Assembly: GCA_028822065.1 (NCBI GenBank)
Contig: JAPKEL010000007.1
Location: 1 to 64,000 of the forward strand
Source: Woeseiaceae bacterium
GTDB lineage: Bacteria > Pseudomonadota > Gammaproteobacteria > Steroidobacterales > Woeseiaceae
Length of the DNA stretch: 64,000 nucleotides
Direction: 5' to 3'
Shown here: positions 45,721-55,916 of the stretch, piece by piece
How positions within the stretch are numbered: the stretch's first letter is position 1
Layout of the letters: every line of letters starts with the position of its first letter
Notes under the pieces: model-generated
The model's database searches: none
What the model was told of the DNA's origin: nothing
The model's input: only the letters and a program-made list of their open reading frames with translations
Position numbers and translations under genes: made by a program

Positions 45721-46503
45721 TTAAGTATGTCTTTCAATTAACATTTTCTTTGTATTAGCTATTGCTTCAGCTGGATTCAGGCCTTTAGGACAAGTATTTG
45801 TACAATTCATAATTGTATGGCAACGATACAAACGAAAAGAATCCTCTAAATCGTTCAATCTCTCTTCTTGTGCATCATCACGACTATCTACAAGCCAGCG
45901 ATAAGATGCTAATAATGCAGCCGGGCCCAAAAAACGATCGCTGTTCCACCAATAACTTGGGCAGCTGGTAGAGCAGCATGCACACAATATACATGCGGCA
46001 GGCTCATCAATTTTCTCTTGATCTTCTTTTGATTGAATTCGCTCACTACCCTCAGGTGGATTTGTTTTATTTTGAAGCCATGGTTTGATAGAAGCATATT
46101 GAGCATAAAAATTTGTTAGATCAGGAACCAAGTCTTTAATAACAGGCATATGAGGTAATGGGTATATTTTAGTATCACCCATCACTGAATCTGCTGAAAT
46201 CGTGCACGCCAGTGTATTACCGCCGTTTATATTCATCGCGCATGACCCGCAGATACCCTCTCTACAAGACCTTCGAAACGTTAAAGTAGGATCAATTTCA
46301 TTTTTTATTTTAATTAAAACATCCAATACCATTGGTCCACAATTATCCATATCGATATCAAATGTATCCATTCTTGGATTATCACTGATATCTGGATCAT
46401 AGCGGTAAACAATAAAGCGTTTTACATTTTTTGTATCACCGGGTGCCACAAAATGTTTGCCTTTTTTTACTCTTGATTTTAAAGGTAATCTAAATTCAGC
46501 CAT
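45721..46503 (-). CDS. sdhB: Succinate dehydrogenase iron-sulfur subunit
   Basis: Carries electrons from FAD in SdhA to ubiquinone. The three cluster motifs are present: [2Fe-2S] [21 protein letters not shown]'s core CREGICGSC near 80-88, [4Fe-4S] [12 protein letters not shown] near 171-182, and [3Fe-4S] [14 protein letters not shown] near 228-241. The 260 residues resemble the alphaproteobacterial/mitochondrial type. Order in the operon is DUF1674-sdhC-sdhD-sdhA-sdhB-sdhE. Confidence 0.97.
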   Translation of the reverse strand: MAEFRLPLKSRVKKGKHFVAPGDTKNVKRFIVYRYDPDISDNPRMDTFDIDMDNCGPMVLDVLIKIKNEIDPTLTFRRSCREGICGSCAMNINGGNTLACTISADSVMGDTKIYPLPHMPVIKDLVPDLTNFYAQYASIKPWLQNKTNPPEGSERIQSKEDQEKIDEPAACILCACCSTSCPSYWWNSDRFLGPAALLASYRWLVDSRDDAQEERLNDLEDSFRLYRCHTIMNCTNTCPKGLNPAEAIANTKKMLIERHT

Positions 46504-46528
46504 TGTAAACCTCGCGTATTTTTTTCAT

Positions 46529-48316
46529 CTAATACACCCTTGCTTTTGGAGGAATGGCTTCAACCTCATCAGATAAAGTCTCTTGATGGACCGGTCGATA
46601 GTCAAAACTTACTTCGCCTGGCTCACCAACCCAACATAAAGTATGTGTCATCCACAATTTATCATCGCGATCAGGAAAATCCTCACGTGCATGAGCACCA
46701 CGACTCTCTTTTCGATTTGAGGCAGACTCAATGGTTGCAGATGCATTGATAAGTAAATTCTCAAGCTCCATTGTTTCAATTAAATCTGTATTCCAAATCA
46801 ATGAGCGATCCGCCACTGAGATATCCGCAAACGTTTTGTAAGATTCTCTCAGCAAATCAACACCCTCATCAAGGGATTCACCTGTACGAAAAACTGCGGC
46901 ATGATTTTGCATAATTTTTTGCATTTCGAGACGAATTTCTGATGTTAACCTTGATCCATTCGCGTTCCTGAGTTTATCTATTCTAGATATACTATTATTG
47001 CCTGCATTATCCGGTAACACTTTGAATGTCTTTTTATCTTTTAGTTTTTCAGCGCAATATTTGGCCGCAGAACGGCCGAATACCACTAAATCTAATAACG
47101 AGTTAGAGCCTAGGCGATTTGCGCCATGAACTGATACACAACCAGCTTCACCTACTGCCATTAAACCATTAACGACTGACTCAGGATCATCATTACGCTT
47201 AGTAACCACCTCTCCCTTGTAATTGGTCGGTATCCCGCCCATATTGTAATGGACAGTTGGTAAGACTGGGATGGGCTCTTTAGTGACGTCAACGGCTGCG
47301 AATACTCTTGCAGATTCAGCGATCCCTGGCAATCTCTCATTAATAACCTCTGACCCAAGATGTTCAAGATGCAAATTAATATGGTCTTTTTCAGGACCAA
47401 CACCCCTTCCTTCTTGAATTTCAATTGTCATGGAACGACTGACAACATCTCTGGAAGCTAAGTCTTTTGTGTTAGGTGCGTATCGCTCCATAAACCGCTC
47501 ACCTTCAGAATTCGTCAGATAGCCACCTTCACCTCTCGCACCTTCAGTAATCAACATACCTGCGCCATAAATACCTGTAGGATGAAATTGTACAAATTCC
47601 ATATCCTGTACCGGCAGTCCAGCTCTTAAAACCATAGCACTGCCATCTCCAGTACAAGTATGAGCAGATGTACAAGAAAAATATGACCTACCATAGCCAC
47701 CTGTAGCCAAAATTACTTGATGCGATCTAAATCGATGTAACTTACCGGTCGCCATCTCAAGAGCTACTATGCCATGGCATTCTTGATTTTCCATAATTAA
47801 ATCAATAGCAAAAAATTCAATGAAAAATTCAGCTGATTTTTTCAATGATTGTTGGTATAAAGTATGCAGCATTGCATGCCCAGTTCGATCTGCAGCAGCG
47901 CAGGTTCTCTGCGCAATCCCCTCACCATAATGAGTCGTCATCCCACCAAATGGTCGCTGATAAATTAAGCCATCTTCGGTTCTAGAGAAAGGCACACCAT
48001 AATGCTCAAGCTCAATGACTGCGTCGGGTGCTTCTTTACACATATATTCAATAGCATCTTGATCTCCCAGCCAGTCTCCACCTTTGACCGTATCGTACAT
48101 ATGCCATCGCCAGTCATCTTCACCCATGTTACCTAAGGCAGCACTGATACCACCTTGTGCAGCAACAGTATGACTTCGAGTCGGGAATACCTTTGTGATG
48201 CATGCGGTCTTTAAATCACCCTCAGCAAGACCAAATGTTGCTCTTAATCCAGCACCGCCAGCACCGACAACTACAACATCATAGTCATGATCTATGAATT
48301 TATATTCACTCATCAA
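46529..48316 (-). CDS. sdhA: Succinate dehydrogenase flavoprotein subunit
   Basis: Oxidises succinate to fumarate with covalently bound FAD. The dinucleotide fold [15 protein letters not shown] is near 16-30, and the covalent-FAD histidine is in [10 protein letters not shown] near 47-56. The active-site segments HPTGIYG and [19 protein letters not shown] are present. It has 595 residues. Its start overlaps sdhD by 4 bp and sdhB follows after 25 bp. Confidence 0.97.
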   Translation of the reverse strand: MMSEYKFIDHDYDVVVVGAGGAGLRATFGLAEGDLKTACITKVFPTRSHTVAAQGGISAALGNMGEDDWRWHMYDTVKGGDWLGDQDAIEYMCKEAPDAVIELEHYGVPFSRTEDGLIYQRPFGGMTTHYGEGIAQRTCAAADRTGHAMLHTLYQQSLKKSAEFFIEFFAIDLIMENQECHGIVALEMATGKLHRFRSHQVILATGGYGRSYFSCTSAHTCTGDGSAMVLRAGLPVQDMEFVQFHPTGIYGAGMLITEGARGEGGYLTNSEGERFMERYAPNTKDLASRDVVSRSMTIEIQEGRGVGPEKDHINLHLEHLGSEVINERLPGIAESARVFAAVDVTKEPIPVLPTVHYNMGGIPTNYKGEVVTKRNDDPESVVNGLMAVGEAGCVSVHGANRLGSNSLLDLVVFGRSAAKYCAEKLKDKKTFKVLPDNAGNNSISRIDKLRNANGSRLTSEIRLEMQKIMQNHAAVFRTGESLDEGVDLLRESYKTFADISVADRSLIWNTDLIETMELENLLINASATIESASNRKESRGAHAREDFPDRDDKLWMTHTLCWVGEPGEVSFDYRPVHQETLSDEVEAIPPKARVY

Positions 48317-48696
48317 ATAACCCCATAATAAATGACGATCAAAGAAACTATTAAAACAATACTTAGAATTAAATGAATTTTTTTATTCAAGTTCAAACAA
48401 AATTTTCTCTGGGAAGGTTGGTGTATATAATCTTCAATAATCACGTCTAGTCCGAGGGAAGAATGATAAGTTAATGACAGGCCAAAGAAAATTAACATCA
48501 TAAGATTGAGTGGATATCCAACCCAACTCCTCATCTCGGCATACTGATAGCTATCAAACGTTGTTAAGGAAATCAAAAACCAACCGCCAAAAATGATCAA
48601 AAAAACTGCAGTCAATCTTTGAGACCACCAATGAGCTGAGGCACCCTTAACTAAAGGATTGTTAAACAGGATATTTAAAAAACTTTTATAATTCAT
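48313..48696 (-). CDS. sdhD: Succinate dehydrogenase membrane anchor subunit SdhD
   Basis: A three-helix membrane anchor that, with SdhC, holds heme b and the ubiquinone site. The 127 residues include [16 protein letters not shown] near 22-37 and the heme/quinone region [16 protein letters not shown] near 77-92. It overlaps both sdhC and sdhA by 4 bp, showing tight translational coupling. Confidence 0.93.
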   Translation of the reverse strand: MNYKSFLNILFNNPLVKGASAHWWSQRLTAVFLIIFGGWFLISLTTFDSYQYAEMRSWVGYPLNLMMLIFFGLSLTYHSSLGLDVIIEDYIHQPSQRKFCLNLNKKIHLILSIVLIVSLIVIYYGVI

Positions 48697-49067
48697 TTAG
48701 CTAACCAAAAAAATACTGTCAAAACAACACTCCCGAGAATCACTAGTCGAGCAGAGAGTTCAACTTTATCTTTATTAAATCCACGCCCCGTATCCCAGTA
48801 TAAATGACGGATACCATTACAAAAATGAAGAAAAAAAGCGAAACTCCAAAGAAAGAGAGCTAGCTGGCCTAACCATGATTTCATGATTAAAAGAAAAAAG
48901 TCATAACCACTTTGACTGAACGCAATAGTTACCAACCATAAAATAAAAACCATCATACCGAAAGATAATGCAGCTCCCGTGACACGATGCATTATCGATA
49001 AAATCATAGTTATTGGCCAGCGATAAATCGTTAAATGAGGCGATAGTGGTCTTGGGCGGTTAGCCAT
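48693..49067 (-). CDS. sdhC: Succinate dehydrogenase cytochrome b556 subunit SdhC
   Basis: The larger membrane anchor of complex II. RPLSPHLTIYRWPITMILSI near 6-25 and HRVTGAALS near 27-35 are the SdhC signatures. The heme-ligand region HFCNGIRHLYWDTGRGF is near 81-97. It has 124 residues and three transmembrane helices. A small DUF1674 gene ends 37 bp upstream. Confidence 0.95.
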   Translation of the reverse strand: MANRPRPLSPHLTIYRWPITMILSIMHRVTGAALSFGMMVFILWLVTIAFSQSGYDFFLLIMKSWLGQLALFLWSFAFFLHFCNGIRHLYWDTGRGFNKDKVELSARLVILGSVVLTVFFWLAK

Positions 49068-49104
49068 ATTTATAATATTCTCAATAAAAAAACAATGGTT
49101 TTAC

Positions 49105-49266
49105 TTAAAAATCAATACAACGTCCATTTTTTTCCCAATCCCCGTATCTAGAGGGATCTAGTCCACCTCTCCCTCCTATTTCTTTCTTATTTAATACGCT
49201 AGACGCGGAGGTAATTTTACTATTCTTTAATTTTATTTCAGTGTCATTTTTAGATCTACTTTTCAT
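49105..49266 (-). CDS. SdhAF4-like succinate dehydrogenase assembly factor (DUF1674)
   Basis: A 53-residue gene read from ATG 49266 to TAA 49105. After a Lys/Ser-rich start, its C terminus reads GGRGGLDPSRYGDWEKNGRC and then IDF. That is the DUF1674 signature (GPEPTRYGDWEKKGxxxDF), shared with eukaryotic SdhAF4/Sdh8, which binds flavinylated SdhA and aids its joining to SdhB. Its place directly before sdhC, in the same direction, fits this role. It has no strong ribosome binding site, but the conserved end makes the call good. Confidence 0.85.
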   Translation of the reverse strand: MKSRSKNDTEIKLKNSKITSASSVLNKKEIGGRGGLDPSRYGDWEKNGRCIDF

Positions 49267-49317
49267 AAGACAATTATGCCAGAATAATCAAACCGATGTA
49301 GACTATTAACCTTTCTA

Positions 49318-50175
49318 ATGTTACAAATGCATACAAGAATGAATGAAAAATTATTTGACATAATCCAAGTATCAGGCGCCGATCGTATTGCCTTTCTGCA
49401 GGGGCAATTTACTCAGGATATTAAGCTATTGTCTTCGTCAAAGATTCTCTTCGGTGCACTGTGCAACCCCAAAGGACGGGTATTTGCAACATGTCAATTA
49501 TTTACTACGAAGGACAAGGTTAATATCATCTTACCAGCCTCAATGATCGATCATGTCATAAAAAGATTAAGTCTTTACAAACTTAGATCTGATGTTTGCA
49601 TAGAGAGAAATAAGCATATTCAATCTTTCTGTATTCAATATACAGATAGTGCATCATCCTTTAGTCAGTCTGTTCATGATAATCAAGAATTGGGAAATGC
49701 TTACGTGTCACATCAGCTTAAAAGAACAAATGACATCGAATTCTTTATTTATGAGAATAATTCAGATTCTAATACAACCAAGCCAATTACTCATCTTAAT
49801 AATGACCAATGGAAAGCAGCAAGAATTGCAAACGGAATAGTTGATGTGGTGCCTGATACTTCAGAAAAATATACTCCACATATGCTCAATCTTGACATCA
49901 TGAAAGGAATAAGTTTCGACAAAGGTTGTTATATAGGTCAAGAGATTGTCGCCAGAACAGAATTTATAGGAAAAGTTAAAAGACGTGCCGTTTCTTATTC
50001 ATTATCCTCAAAAATAAATTCGCGTGATGAAAAGTTTTATCTCGGTGAAGATACCATAGGAATCGATATTTTATCTATCTCCGCTGAAATGATGATTGCC
50101 CTAGTAAATACCTCCATCGCTAGTAAAAAGTTAACTTACAAAAGAGGTATTGCAACCCCAATCAATACAGAATAA
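49318..50175 (+). CDS. ygfZ: Folate-binding protein YgfZ (iron-sulfur cluster repair/assembly)
   Basis: A tetrahydrofolate-dependent GcvT-like protein (IBA57 homologue) needed for some [4Fe-4S] enzymes. The family signature KGCYIGQEIVAR, with its essential cysteine, is near 202-213. The N-terminal GADRIAFLQGQFTQDI near 20-35 and FGALCNPKGRVFATCQL near 46 are also typical. The 285 residues are slightly short. It is divergent from the sdh operon and convergent with lysS (15-bp gap). Several in-frame ATGs (49318, 49327, 49339) could serve as start. Confidence 0.9.
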   Translation: MLQMHTRMNEKLFDIIQVSGADRIAFLQGQFTQDIKLLSSSKILFGALCNPKGRVFATCQLFTTKDKVNIILPASMIDHVIKRLSLYKLRSDVCIERNKHIQSFCIQYTDSASSFSQSVHDNQELGNAYVSHQLKRTNDIEFFIYENNSDSNTTKPITHLNNDQWKAARIANGIVDVVPDTSEKYTPHMLNLDIMKGISFDKGCYIGQEIVARTEFIGKVKRRAVSYSLSSKINSRDEKFYLGEDTIGIDILSISAEMMIALVNTSIASKKLTYKRGIATPINTE

Positions 50176-50190
50176 AAAAAATTATATCCT

Positions 50191-51696
50191 TTAATCAAAG
50201 TTTTCATGTCGCATATATGGAAAAAGTAACACATCCCTTATTGATGCAGAGTCAGTAAAAAGCATTACCAATCGATCTATTCCAATACCCAGACCAGCAG
50301 TTGGTGGTAATCCATATTCAAGTGCTCTGATGTAGTCATGATCAAAAGACATAGCCTCTTCATCACCGGCCGATGCATTTGATACTTGCTCTAAAAATCT
50401 TTGCGCTTGATCTTCTGAATCGTTTAATTCAGAGAATCCGTTTGCTAGCTCACGACCTGATACAAAAAATTCAAACCGATCAGTAACAAATGGGTCCTTA
50501 TCATTCTTCCTTGATAAAGGTGAAATTTCAGTTGGGTATGCACAAATAAAAGTCGGTGCAATTAAATGGGACTCACATGTTTTGTCAAAAATTTCAGCTT
50601 GGATTTTTCCAGGACCATAATTAGCTTGTATCTTTATACCCATTTTTTCTGCAAATTCTGTCAGGTAATTTAGATCCCGAATATCTTCACTTTTGATATT
50701 TTCATTATATTTACAGATCACCTCTTCCATTGTGAAGCGCTGAAAGGGTTTTGAGAAGTCTATCGATTGTTCTTGGTATTGTATTGTCAAAGAATTATGA
50801 ATTATTTCACTAATCCCACGCATTAAATTTTCTACTAAAGTCATAAAATCTTCATAATCAGCATAGGCCCTGTATAGCTCCAGCATGGTAAACTCTGGAT
50901 TATGCTGCGTAGAAACGCCCTCGTTTCTAAAATTTCTATTGATCTCATAAACACGCTCAAAGCCCCCTACCACTAATCTTTTTAAAAAAAGTTCTGGCGC
51001 TATTCTTAGAAAAAGATTCATATCAAGCGCGTTATGATGAGTCTCAAATGGTTTTGCAACTGCTCCACCGGGAACACTGTGCATCATAGGTGTTTCAACT
51101 TCCATAAAATCCTGAGAATCCAAGAAAGTTCTAATAAAGGATACGATTTTAGTTCTTACCAGAAAAACATCTCTGCTTTCTTTGTTCATTATTAGATCAA
51201 CATACCGCTGTCGATAGCGAGTTTCCTGATCTGCCAAGCCATGAAATTTTTCTGGTAGAGGCCTGAGTGACTTTGTTAAGATCTCGGCCTGATCTGCTAG
51301 AACGGTTAATTCATTTGTGTTTGTTTTAAATAAAATTCCGGTGATATTGAGAATATCGCCGACATCCCATTTTTTAAAGTCCTGATAAAGACCATCAGGC
51401 AAGCGGTCTCGCTCCATCCTAACTTGAATTTGGCCTGAAGCATCTTGTATTTTGATGAAACTCGCTTTACCCATGACTCGTTTTACCATCATGCGCCCCG
51501 CCACAGTCGTACTGATCTGTAATTTTTCTAGGCTCTCTTTATCAGAACTATCATATTCTACATGTAATTCATCAGCGAAACTTGATCGACGAAAGTGGTT
51601 AGGAAAGGCATTGCCTTGCTCTCTCAACAATGACAACTTTCTTCTTCTTTCAGTAATTAACTCATTTTCATCATTATTTTTATTTTTATTATCCAC
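50191..51696 (-). CDS. lysS: Lysyl-tRNA synthetase (class II)
   Basis: Charges tRNA-Lys. An N-terminal OB-fold anticodon-binding domain (about 60-150, [20 protein letters not shown]) precedes the class II core: motif 1 near 185-215, motif 2 [20 protein letters not shown] near 262-281, and motif 3 [14 protein letters not shown] near 470-483. The 501 residues are normal. The prfB stop at 51697 directly abuts its start; the prfB-lysS pair is widely conserved. Confidence 0.97.
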   Translation of the reverse strand: MDNKNKNNDENELITERRRKLSLLREQGNAFPNHFRRSSFADELHVEYDSSDKESLEKLQISTTVAGRMMVKRVMGKASFIKIQDASGQIQVRMERDRLPDGLYQDFKKWDVGDILNITGILFKTNTNELTVLADQAEILTKSLRPLPEKFHGLADQETRYRQRYVDLIMNKESRDVFLVRTKIVSFIRTFLDSQDFMEVETPMMHSVPGGAVAKPFETHHNALDMNLFLRIAPELFLKRLVVGGFERVYEINRNFRNEGVSTQHNPEFTMLELYRAYADYEDFMTLVENLMRGISEIIHNSLTIQYQEQSIDFSKPFQRFTMEEVICKYNENIKSEDIRDLNYLTEFAEKMGIKIQANYGPGKIQAEIFDKTCESHLIAPTFICAYPTEISPLSRKNDKDPFVTDRFEFFVSGRELANGFSELNDSEDQAQRFLEQVSNASAGDEEAMSFDHDYIRALEYGLPPTAGLGIGIDRLVMLFTDSASIRDVLLFPYMRHENFD

Positions 51697-52795
51697 TTAT
51701 AATCCTTGCTTTAAGCTAGCCTCAATAAATTTATCAAGATCTCCGTCCAATACGGCTTGTGTATTGCCAGTCTCTATACCTGTTCTTAGGTCTTTTATAC
51801 GACTTTGATCTAACACGTAAGATCTTATTTGACTTCCCCAGCCAACATCTGCCTTGGAATCTTCAAGCAGAGATGCTTCTGAACCTTTTCTCTGCAACTC
51901 CAATTCATAAAGCTTTGCCTTTAATTGCTTCATCGCTGTGGCCTTATTTTTATGTTGGGATCTATCATTTTGACATTGTACTACTACATTGGTCGGTAAG
52001 TGAGTAATTCTAACCGCTGATTCTGTTCGATTTACATGCTGACCACCCGCACCACTAGCGCGATAGACATCAATCCTCAAATCCGATGGATCTATCTCAA
52101 TTTCGATATCATCATTCACTTCAGGCATAACAAATACTGATGCAAAAGAAGTGTGCCTTTTATTGCTAGAGTCAAATGGTGATTTTCTAACCAATCTATG
52201 CACACCAGTTTCAGTTCTCAGCCATCCGTATACATATTCTCCAGAAACCTGAATAGTGGCACTCTTTATTCCAGCAACATCTCCGGCTGAAACTTCAATA
52301 ACCTCAACCTTATAATCATGTGATTCAGCCCATCTAAGATACATTCTCAACATCATTTCAGCCCAGTCTTGAGCCTCTGTACCGCCCGCCCCTGATTGGA
52401 TATCAATAAATGCATTAGAGTCATCCATTTCACCACTAAACATTCTCCGAAACTCTAATAACGCGATCTGTTTATCTAAATCTTCAATTTCAGTGGTAAT
52501 ATCTTGTATGGTTGATAAATCATTCTCAGCAACCGCTAAATCCATTAACTCATTGGCATCAGTGCATGAGATCTGCATGGTATCCAATCCATCGACAATC
52601 AATTCTAAACTAGCACGTTCTCTACCCAATGCCTGAGCTCGATCGGGCTCACTCCATACATTAGGATCTTCAAGCTCTCTTTTAACTTCAGTGAGTCTCT
52701 CAGACTTAATTTCATAGTCAAAGGTACCCCCTAAGCGAATCTATACGCTCAAGTATATTATTGATAAGTTGTTTTAAATTATTGATTTCAATCAT
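51697..52795 (-). CDS. prfB: Peptide chain release factor 2, with programmed +1 frameshift
   Basis: RF2 ends translation at UGA and UAA. Codons 1-25 run from ATG 52795 to 52721 ([11 protein letters not shown] ... SLRGYL), then an in-frame TGA at 52720-52718. Skipping the T at 52720 lets reading continue from GAC at 52719 ([18 protein letters not shown]) to the stop at 51697. Total 365 residues, equal to E. coli RF2. The GGQ loop [18 protein letters not shown] is near residue 245-262. The start overlaps recJ by 8 bp. An in-frame ATG at 52629 would miss the N-terminal domain. Confidence 0.97.
52718..52735 (-). promoter_or_regulatory. RF2 autoregulatory +1 frameshift site
   Basis: The minus strand reads CTTAGGGGGTACCTTTGAC here. 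An internal Shine-Dalgarno-like AGGGGG lies three bases before the slippery CTT, which is followed by TGA and C. When RF2 is scarce, termination at this UGAC is slow and ribosomes slip forward by one base to make full-length RF2. This is the classical element with one base changed (GTACCTT instead of GTATCTT). Confidence 0.96.
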
Positions 52796-54497
52796 AATAT
52801 TCATTAATAAAAATATTCTCTACAAGTAACTGAGCTGAGGCTTTACCTCTAAATTCATTTACTTGAAGCTTGTAAATTAATTCTACCGCATCTCTAGCTA
52901 CAATACTGACCTGATTGAAAGCAATGGCATCTATTGAAACCTCACTTCCTATTGATTTAACTCTCATTTTAAGATGGTTATTACCCACTACACGCTGCTC
53001 TAATAGATGAAATTTTCCATGGAATATCGGCTCATCAAATCCCGCTCCCCATGGTCCATAACTTTCAATCATGCGAGCAAATTCAATGGTCAATTTTTGA
53101 TATGGTATTTGACCATCAACATATATTGCGCCAGTAAAATCGATAGTTGGATAAAGTTTTTTTATGTGTGCAGAGGCATGAGTTTTAAATTTATCAAAAT
53201 ACTTCTCTTTAATCGTTAAGCCAGCCGCCATTGAATGACCACCAAATTTTTCTATTAACTGAGGATTTTCAGTGGCAATTGATTCAAGCAAATCTTTTAT
53301 ATGCAAACCAGGAATAGATCTTGCAGATCCTTTTAAAATTCCTTTACTCTCTTCTGCAAAAGCGATGACAGGTCTATTGCAATGATCTTTGAGTCTAGAA
53401 GCAACCAAGCCAACTATACCTTGATGCCATTTTTTGTCATAAATACACAGGCATAATGGTAAATTAGTCTCAGTAAACCTTTCAATATAGGCATATGCTT
53501 CACGCTGCATTTGCTGCTCAATATCCTGGCGTTTTTTATTTTTTTCACCTAGAGCAATAGCACATTTCAAAGCAATTGAATTATCATCAGTAAGAAGACA
53601 TTCGATCCCTATCGATATATCCTCAAGTCTTCCTGCGGCATTAATTTTTGGACCTAAAGAGAACCCTAAATCCATACTTGTTAGCTTATTATAATCCTTT
53701 CCTGACTCCTTAATAAGTGCCAAAATTCCTGGTACGCAGAGTTTATTTTGAATTCTTTTCAAGCCTTCTTTGACTAAAACCCGATTATTAAAATCTAATT
53801 TTACTACATCCGCAATTGTTCCAAGTGCTACTAAATCAAGGTAACGAGTTGAAACCTTTGCTGCACCAACTTGTCCTTTAATTTCTAATTCCCTGCCAAG
53901 AGCGGCCATTAGATAGAATGCCACTCCAACACCAGCTAAATTTTTACTAATAAATTTACTGTTCTTTATATTTGGGTTCACTATTACATTAGCATTTGGT
54001 AAATCAGGGCCTGGCAAGTGATGATCGGTCACCAAAACATCAATACCGAATTGTCGGGCCTTGTCCACCCCTTCGATACTTGAAATACCATTATCAACAG
54101 TAATTAAAAGCTTAGGATTGTATGTCTTTGCTTGCTCAACAACTTCTAAAGTCAATCCATAACCATAATCAAATCTATTTGGCACGATATAGTTAATTTT
54201 TTTAAACCCATAATCACCAAGACAGCGCATCAAAAGAGCTATACTTGTTGCACCATCAACATCGTAATCACCTATGATAAGTATATTTTCATCCTTATAC
54301 TTTTGTATTATTTTTATTGCGTTGTCTAGATTCTCCAGAGAACTAACGGGCGCTAGAGCTCTTAATTGGTAGTTATATTCTTCCTTATTATTAACTCCTC
54401 TAGCTGATAAAATTCTAGCTATCAAAGGGTCAATTTCTCCCAATAAATTGCTGTCGTTGTATTTTCTTTCGTAAATGATTGGATTTTTTTGCCTCAT
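52788..54497 (-). CDS. recJ: Single-stranded-DNA-specific exonuclease RecJ
   Basis: A 5'-3' single-strand exonuclease of the DHH family used in recombination and mismatch repair. The metal motifs are present: IIGDYDVDGATSIALLMRC near 74-92, TVDNGIS near 133, and VTDHHLPGPD near 155. The DHHA1 domain has GGHSMAAGL near 424, preceded by INAAGRLED. The 569 residues are normal. It overlaps prfB by 8 bp and the upstream RpfE-like gene by 4 bp. Confidence 0.96.
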   Translation of the reverse strand: MRQKNPIIYERKYNDSNLLGEIDPLIARILSARGVNNKEEYNYQLRALAPVSSLENLDNAIKIIQKYKDENILIIGDYDVDGATSIALLMRCLGDYGFKKINYIVPNRFDYGYGLTLEVVEQAKTYNPKLLITVDNGISSIEGVDKARQFGIDVLVTDHHLPGPDLPNANVIVNPNIKNSKFISKNLAGVGVAFYLMAALGRELEIKGQVGAAKVSTRYLDLVALGTIADVVKLDFNNRVLVKEGLKRIQNKLCVPGILALIKESGKDYNKLTSMDLGFSLGPKINAAGRLEDISIGIECLLTDDNSIALKCAIALGEKNKKRQDIEQQMQREAYAYIERFTETNLPLCLCIYDKKWHQGIVGLVASRLKDHCNRPVIAFAEESKGILKGSARSIPGLHIKDLLESIATENPQLIEKFGGHSMAAGLTIKEKYFDKFKTHASAHIKKLYPTIDFTGAIYVDGQIPYQKLTIEFARMIESYGPWGAGFDEPIFHGKFHLLEQRVVGNNHLKMRVKSIGSEVSIDAIAFNQVSIVARDAVELIYKLQVNEFRGKASAQLLVENIFINEYYD

Positions 54498-55459
54498 AAA
54501 TTACGCTCAATTTTTTTTATAACATCTGAATTACGCCACATTCTATATTTATGAAAAGTACTTATATCAGCCGTCCATCCATCTCTGAAGATCAAAATCA
54601 ATCGCTCAGGTTTAAATTTTAATTGATACTGATGAATAGCAGATAAAGAAATTCGTAGCTGCTCTTCATTTGATATTTCAGAAACCTGATTATCCGGCGA
54701 AACAGCAACAAAAGCACCTCGCTCTTGACTGCAAAATTCCTCTAAACTTTTATTAAAAGAACTCACATTTGATTTAGATAAATACCAGTACCCTTTAATA
54801 ATAGGGTCATTAGCATATAAAGTTGGTAATTTATGAGTTGTTAAAGAATTGAGCTGACCGCCACCCCATACCCACAAAGAATTCATTAAGTTACTATCAA
54901 TAAAATCACTATTATGAATTATCATCTGAATTTCATTGATTAATTGGCCGTATATATTTGATTTATCATTTTTAGGTAAGACTTCATTAATAGCTAGATT
55001 AGATATTTCACTTGGTGAGTGCATACTTACTGGAATCGGAATCTCTGATTGCAAATAACCTGTTATGCCATTGGTTGTTAATTCTATTGAATAATGACTG
55101 GCCAAGTTTTGGTTTATTTCATTATAGGCACGGACCATATTTTCCATATCTTCTTGAGTTCGATTAATCGGTTTTATACGCATTCGATTTAAATGGGCTT
55201 GAACGAAAACTGGATCAGCCGCAGCTATCCATTTACTTGGCTTTTTCTTGGTTTCTCCATAGAATCTCAGTGCTCCGACATTGTATAACTGCTCTTTAAT
55301 ATTAAAATAATACAAAATCCGATTAATGATACTTGCAGAGGACTTGTCATAAGATAGATTAGATCTGGCAAGCCAGTTTTTCAGCTGAGGATCAATATCA
55401 TGATATCCCGCTAATTTAGGCAACACTATGATAGAAAGAGAATGTTTTGCTGATGGCAT
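54494..55459 (-). CDS. RpfE-like protein (annotated in relatives as phosphoglycerate-mutase-like)
   Basis: A protein of unclear function found next to recJ in several gammaproteobacteria (rpfE in Xanthomonas). I chose ATG 55459 (MPSAKHSLSIIVLPKLAG, GGTG nearby), giving 321 residues, because the family starts just before a hydrophobic LPxLA motif. The frame is open to a TTG at 55528 and an ATG at 55474, which would add a hydrophobic leader. Conserved parts are AAADPVFVQAHLNRMRI near 75-91 and MNSLWVWGGGQL near 194-205, followed by a stretch about one residue further on, LYANDPIIKGYW. It overlaps recJ by 4 bp. Confidence 0.65.
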   Translation of the reverse strand: MPSAKHSLSIIVLPKLAGYHDIDPQLKNWLARSNLSYDKSSASIINRILYYFNIKEQLYNVGALRFYGETKKKPSKWIAAADPVFVQAHLNRMRIKPINRTQEDMENMVRAYNEINQNLASHYSIELTTNGITGYLQSEIPIPVSMHSPSEISNLAINEVLPKNDKSNIYGQLINEIQMIIHNSDFIDSNLMNSLWVWGGGQLNSLTTHKLPTLYANDPIIKGYWYLSKSNVSSFNKSLEEFCSQERGAFVAVSPDNQVSEISNEEQLRISLSAIHQYQLKFKPERLILIFRDGWTADISTFHKYRMWRNSDVIKKIERNL

Positions 55460-55542
55460 CGTTACACCAAACATATTATTATTAAATATTATCGCACAAA
55501 AAATTAAATATTTTTCATAACTCACCAAAAAGAAAGCACTAA

Positions 55543-55908
55543 ATGAAGTTTATAAAAGATCAAGGATCAGATATTACAATTAGACAAATTGAAAGTAATC
55601 GACTAAAGATCGGTAATGAATTTATTGATTACTCTTGTGTTGTAACTTCGGAGGAAATACTTGGAAAATGGATAAAAAAAAATGCAGACATTACAACCTA
55701 CGATGATCTCAAATTTATCTTAAAAAAGAAGCCAGATATATTAATTTTTGGTACCGGAAAAAAAGCAATTATACCAAATCGTAACTTAGTATTTGATCTA
55801 GCAAAAAAAAATATTGGGCTAGAGGTAATGACAACTGCAGCTGCTTGCAGGACATTTAATATATTAATATCTGAAGATAGAAGTCCAATAGCTATTTTAA
55901 TTATATAA
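55543..55908 (+). CDS. Mth938-like domain protein (DUF498, NDUFAF3-related)
   Basis: A 121-residue protein with the Mth938 core: KPDILIFGTGKKAIIPNRN near 64-82, and the diagnostic IGLEVMTTAAACRTFNILI near 91-109. Eukaryotic relatives (NDUFAF3) help assemble respiratory complex I; the bacterial role is not known. It is divergent from the RpfE-like gene and convergent with nlpD, with only 8 bp between the stops. Confidence 0.85.
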   Translation: MKFIKDQGSDITIRQIESNRLKIGNEFIDYSCVVTSEEILGKWIKKNADITTYDDLKFILKKKPDILIFGTGKKAIIPNRNLVFDLAKKNIGLEVMTTAAACRTFNILISEDRSPIAILII

Positions 55909-55916
55909 GCAAACTA

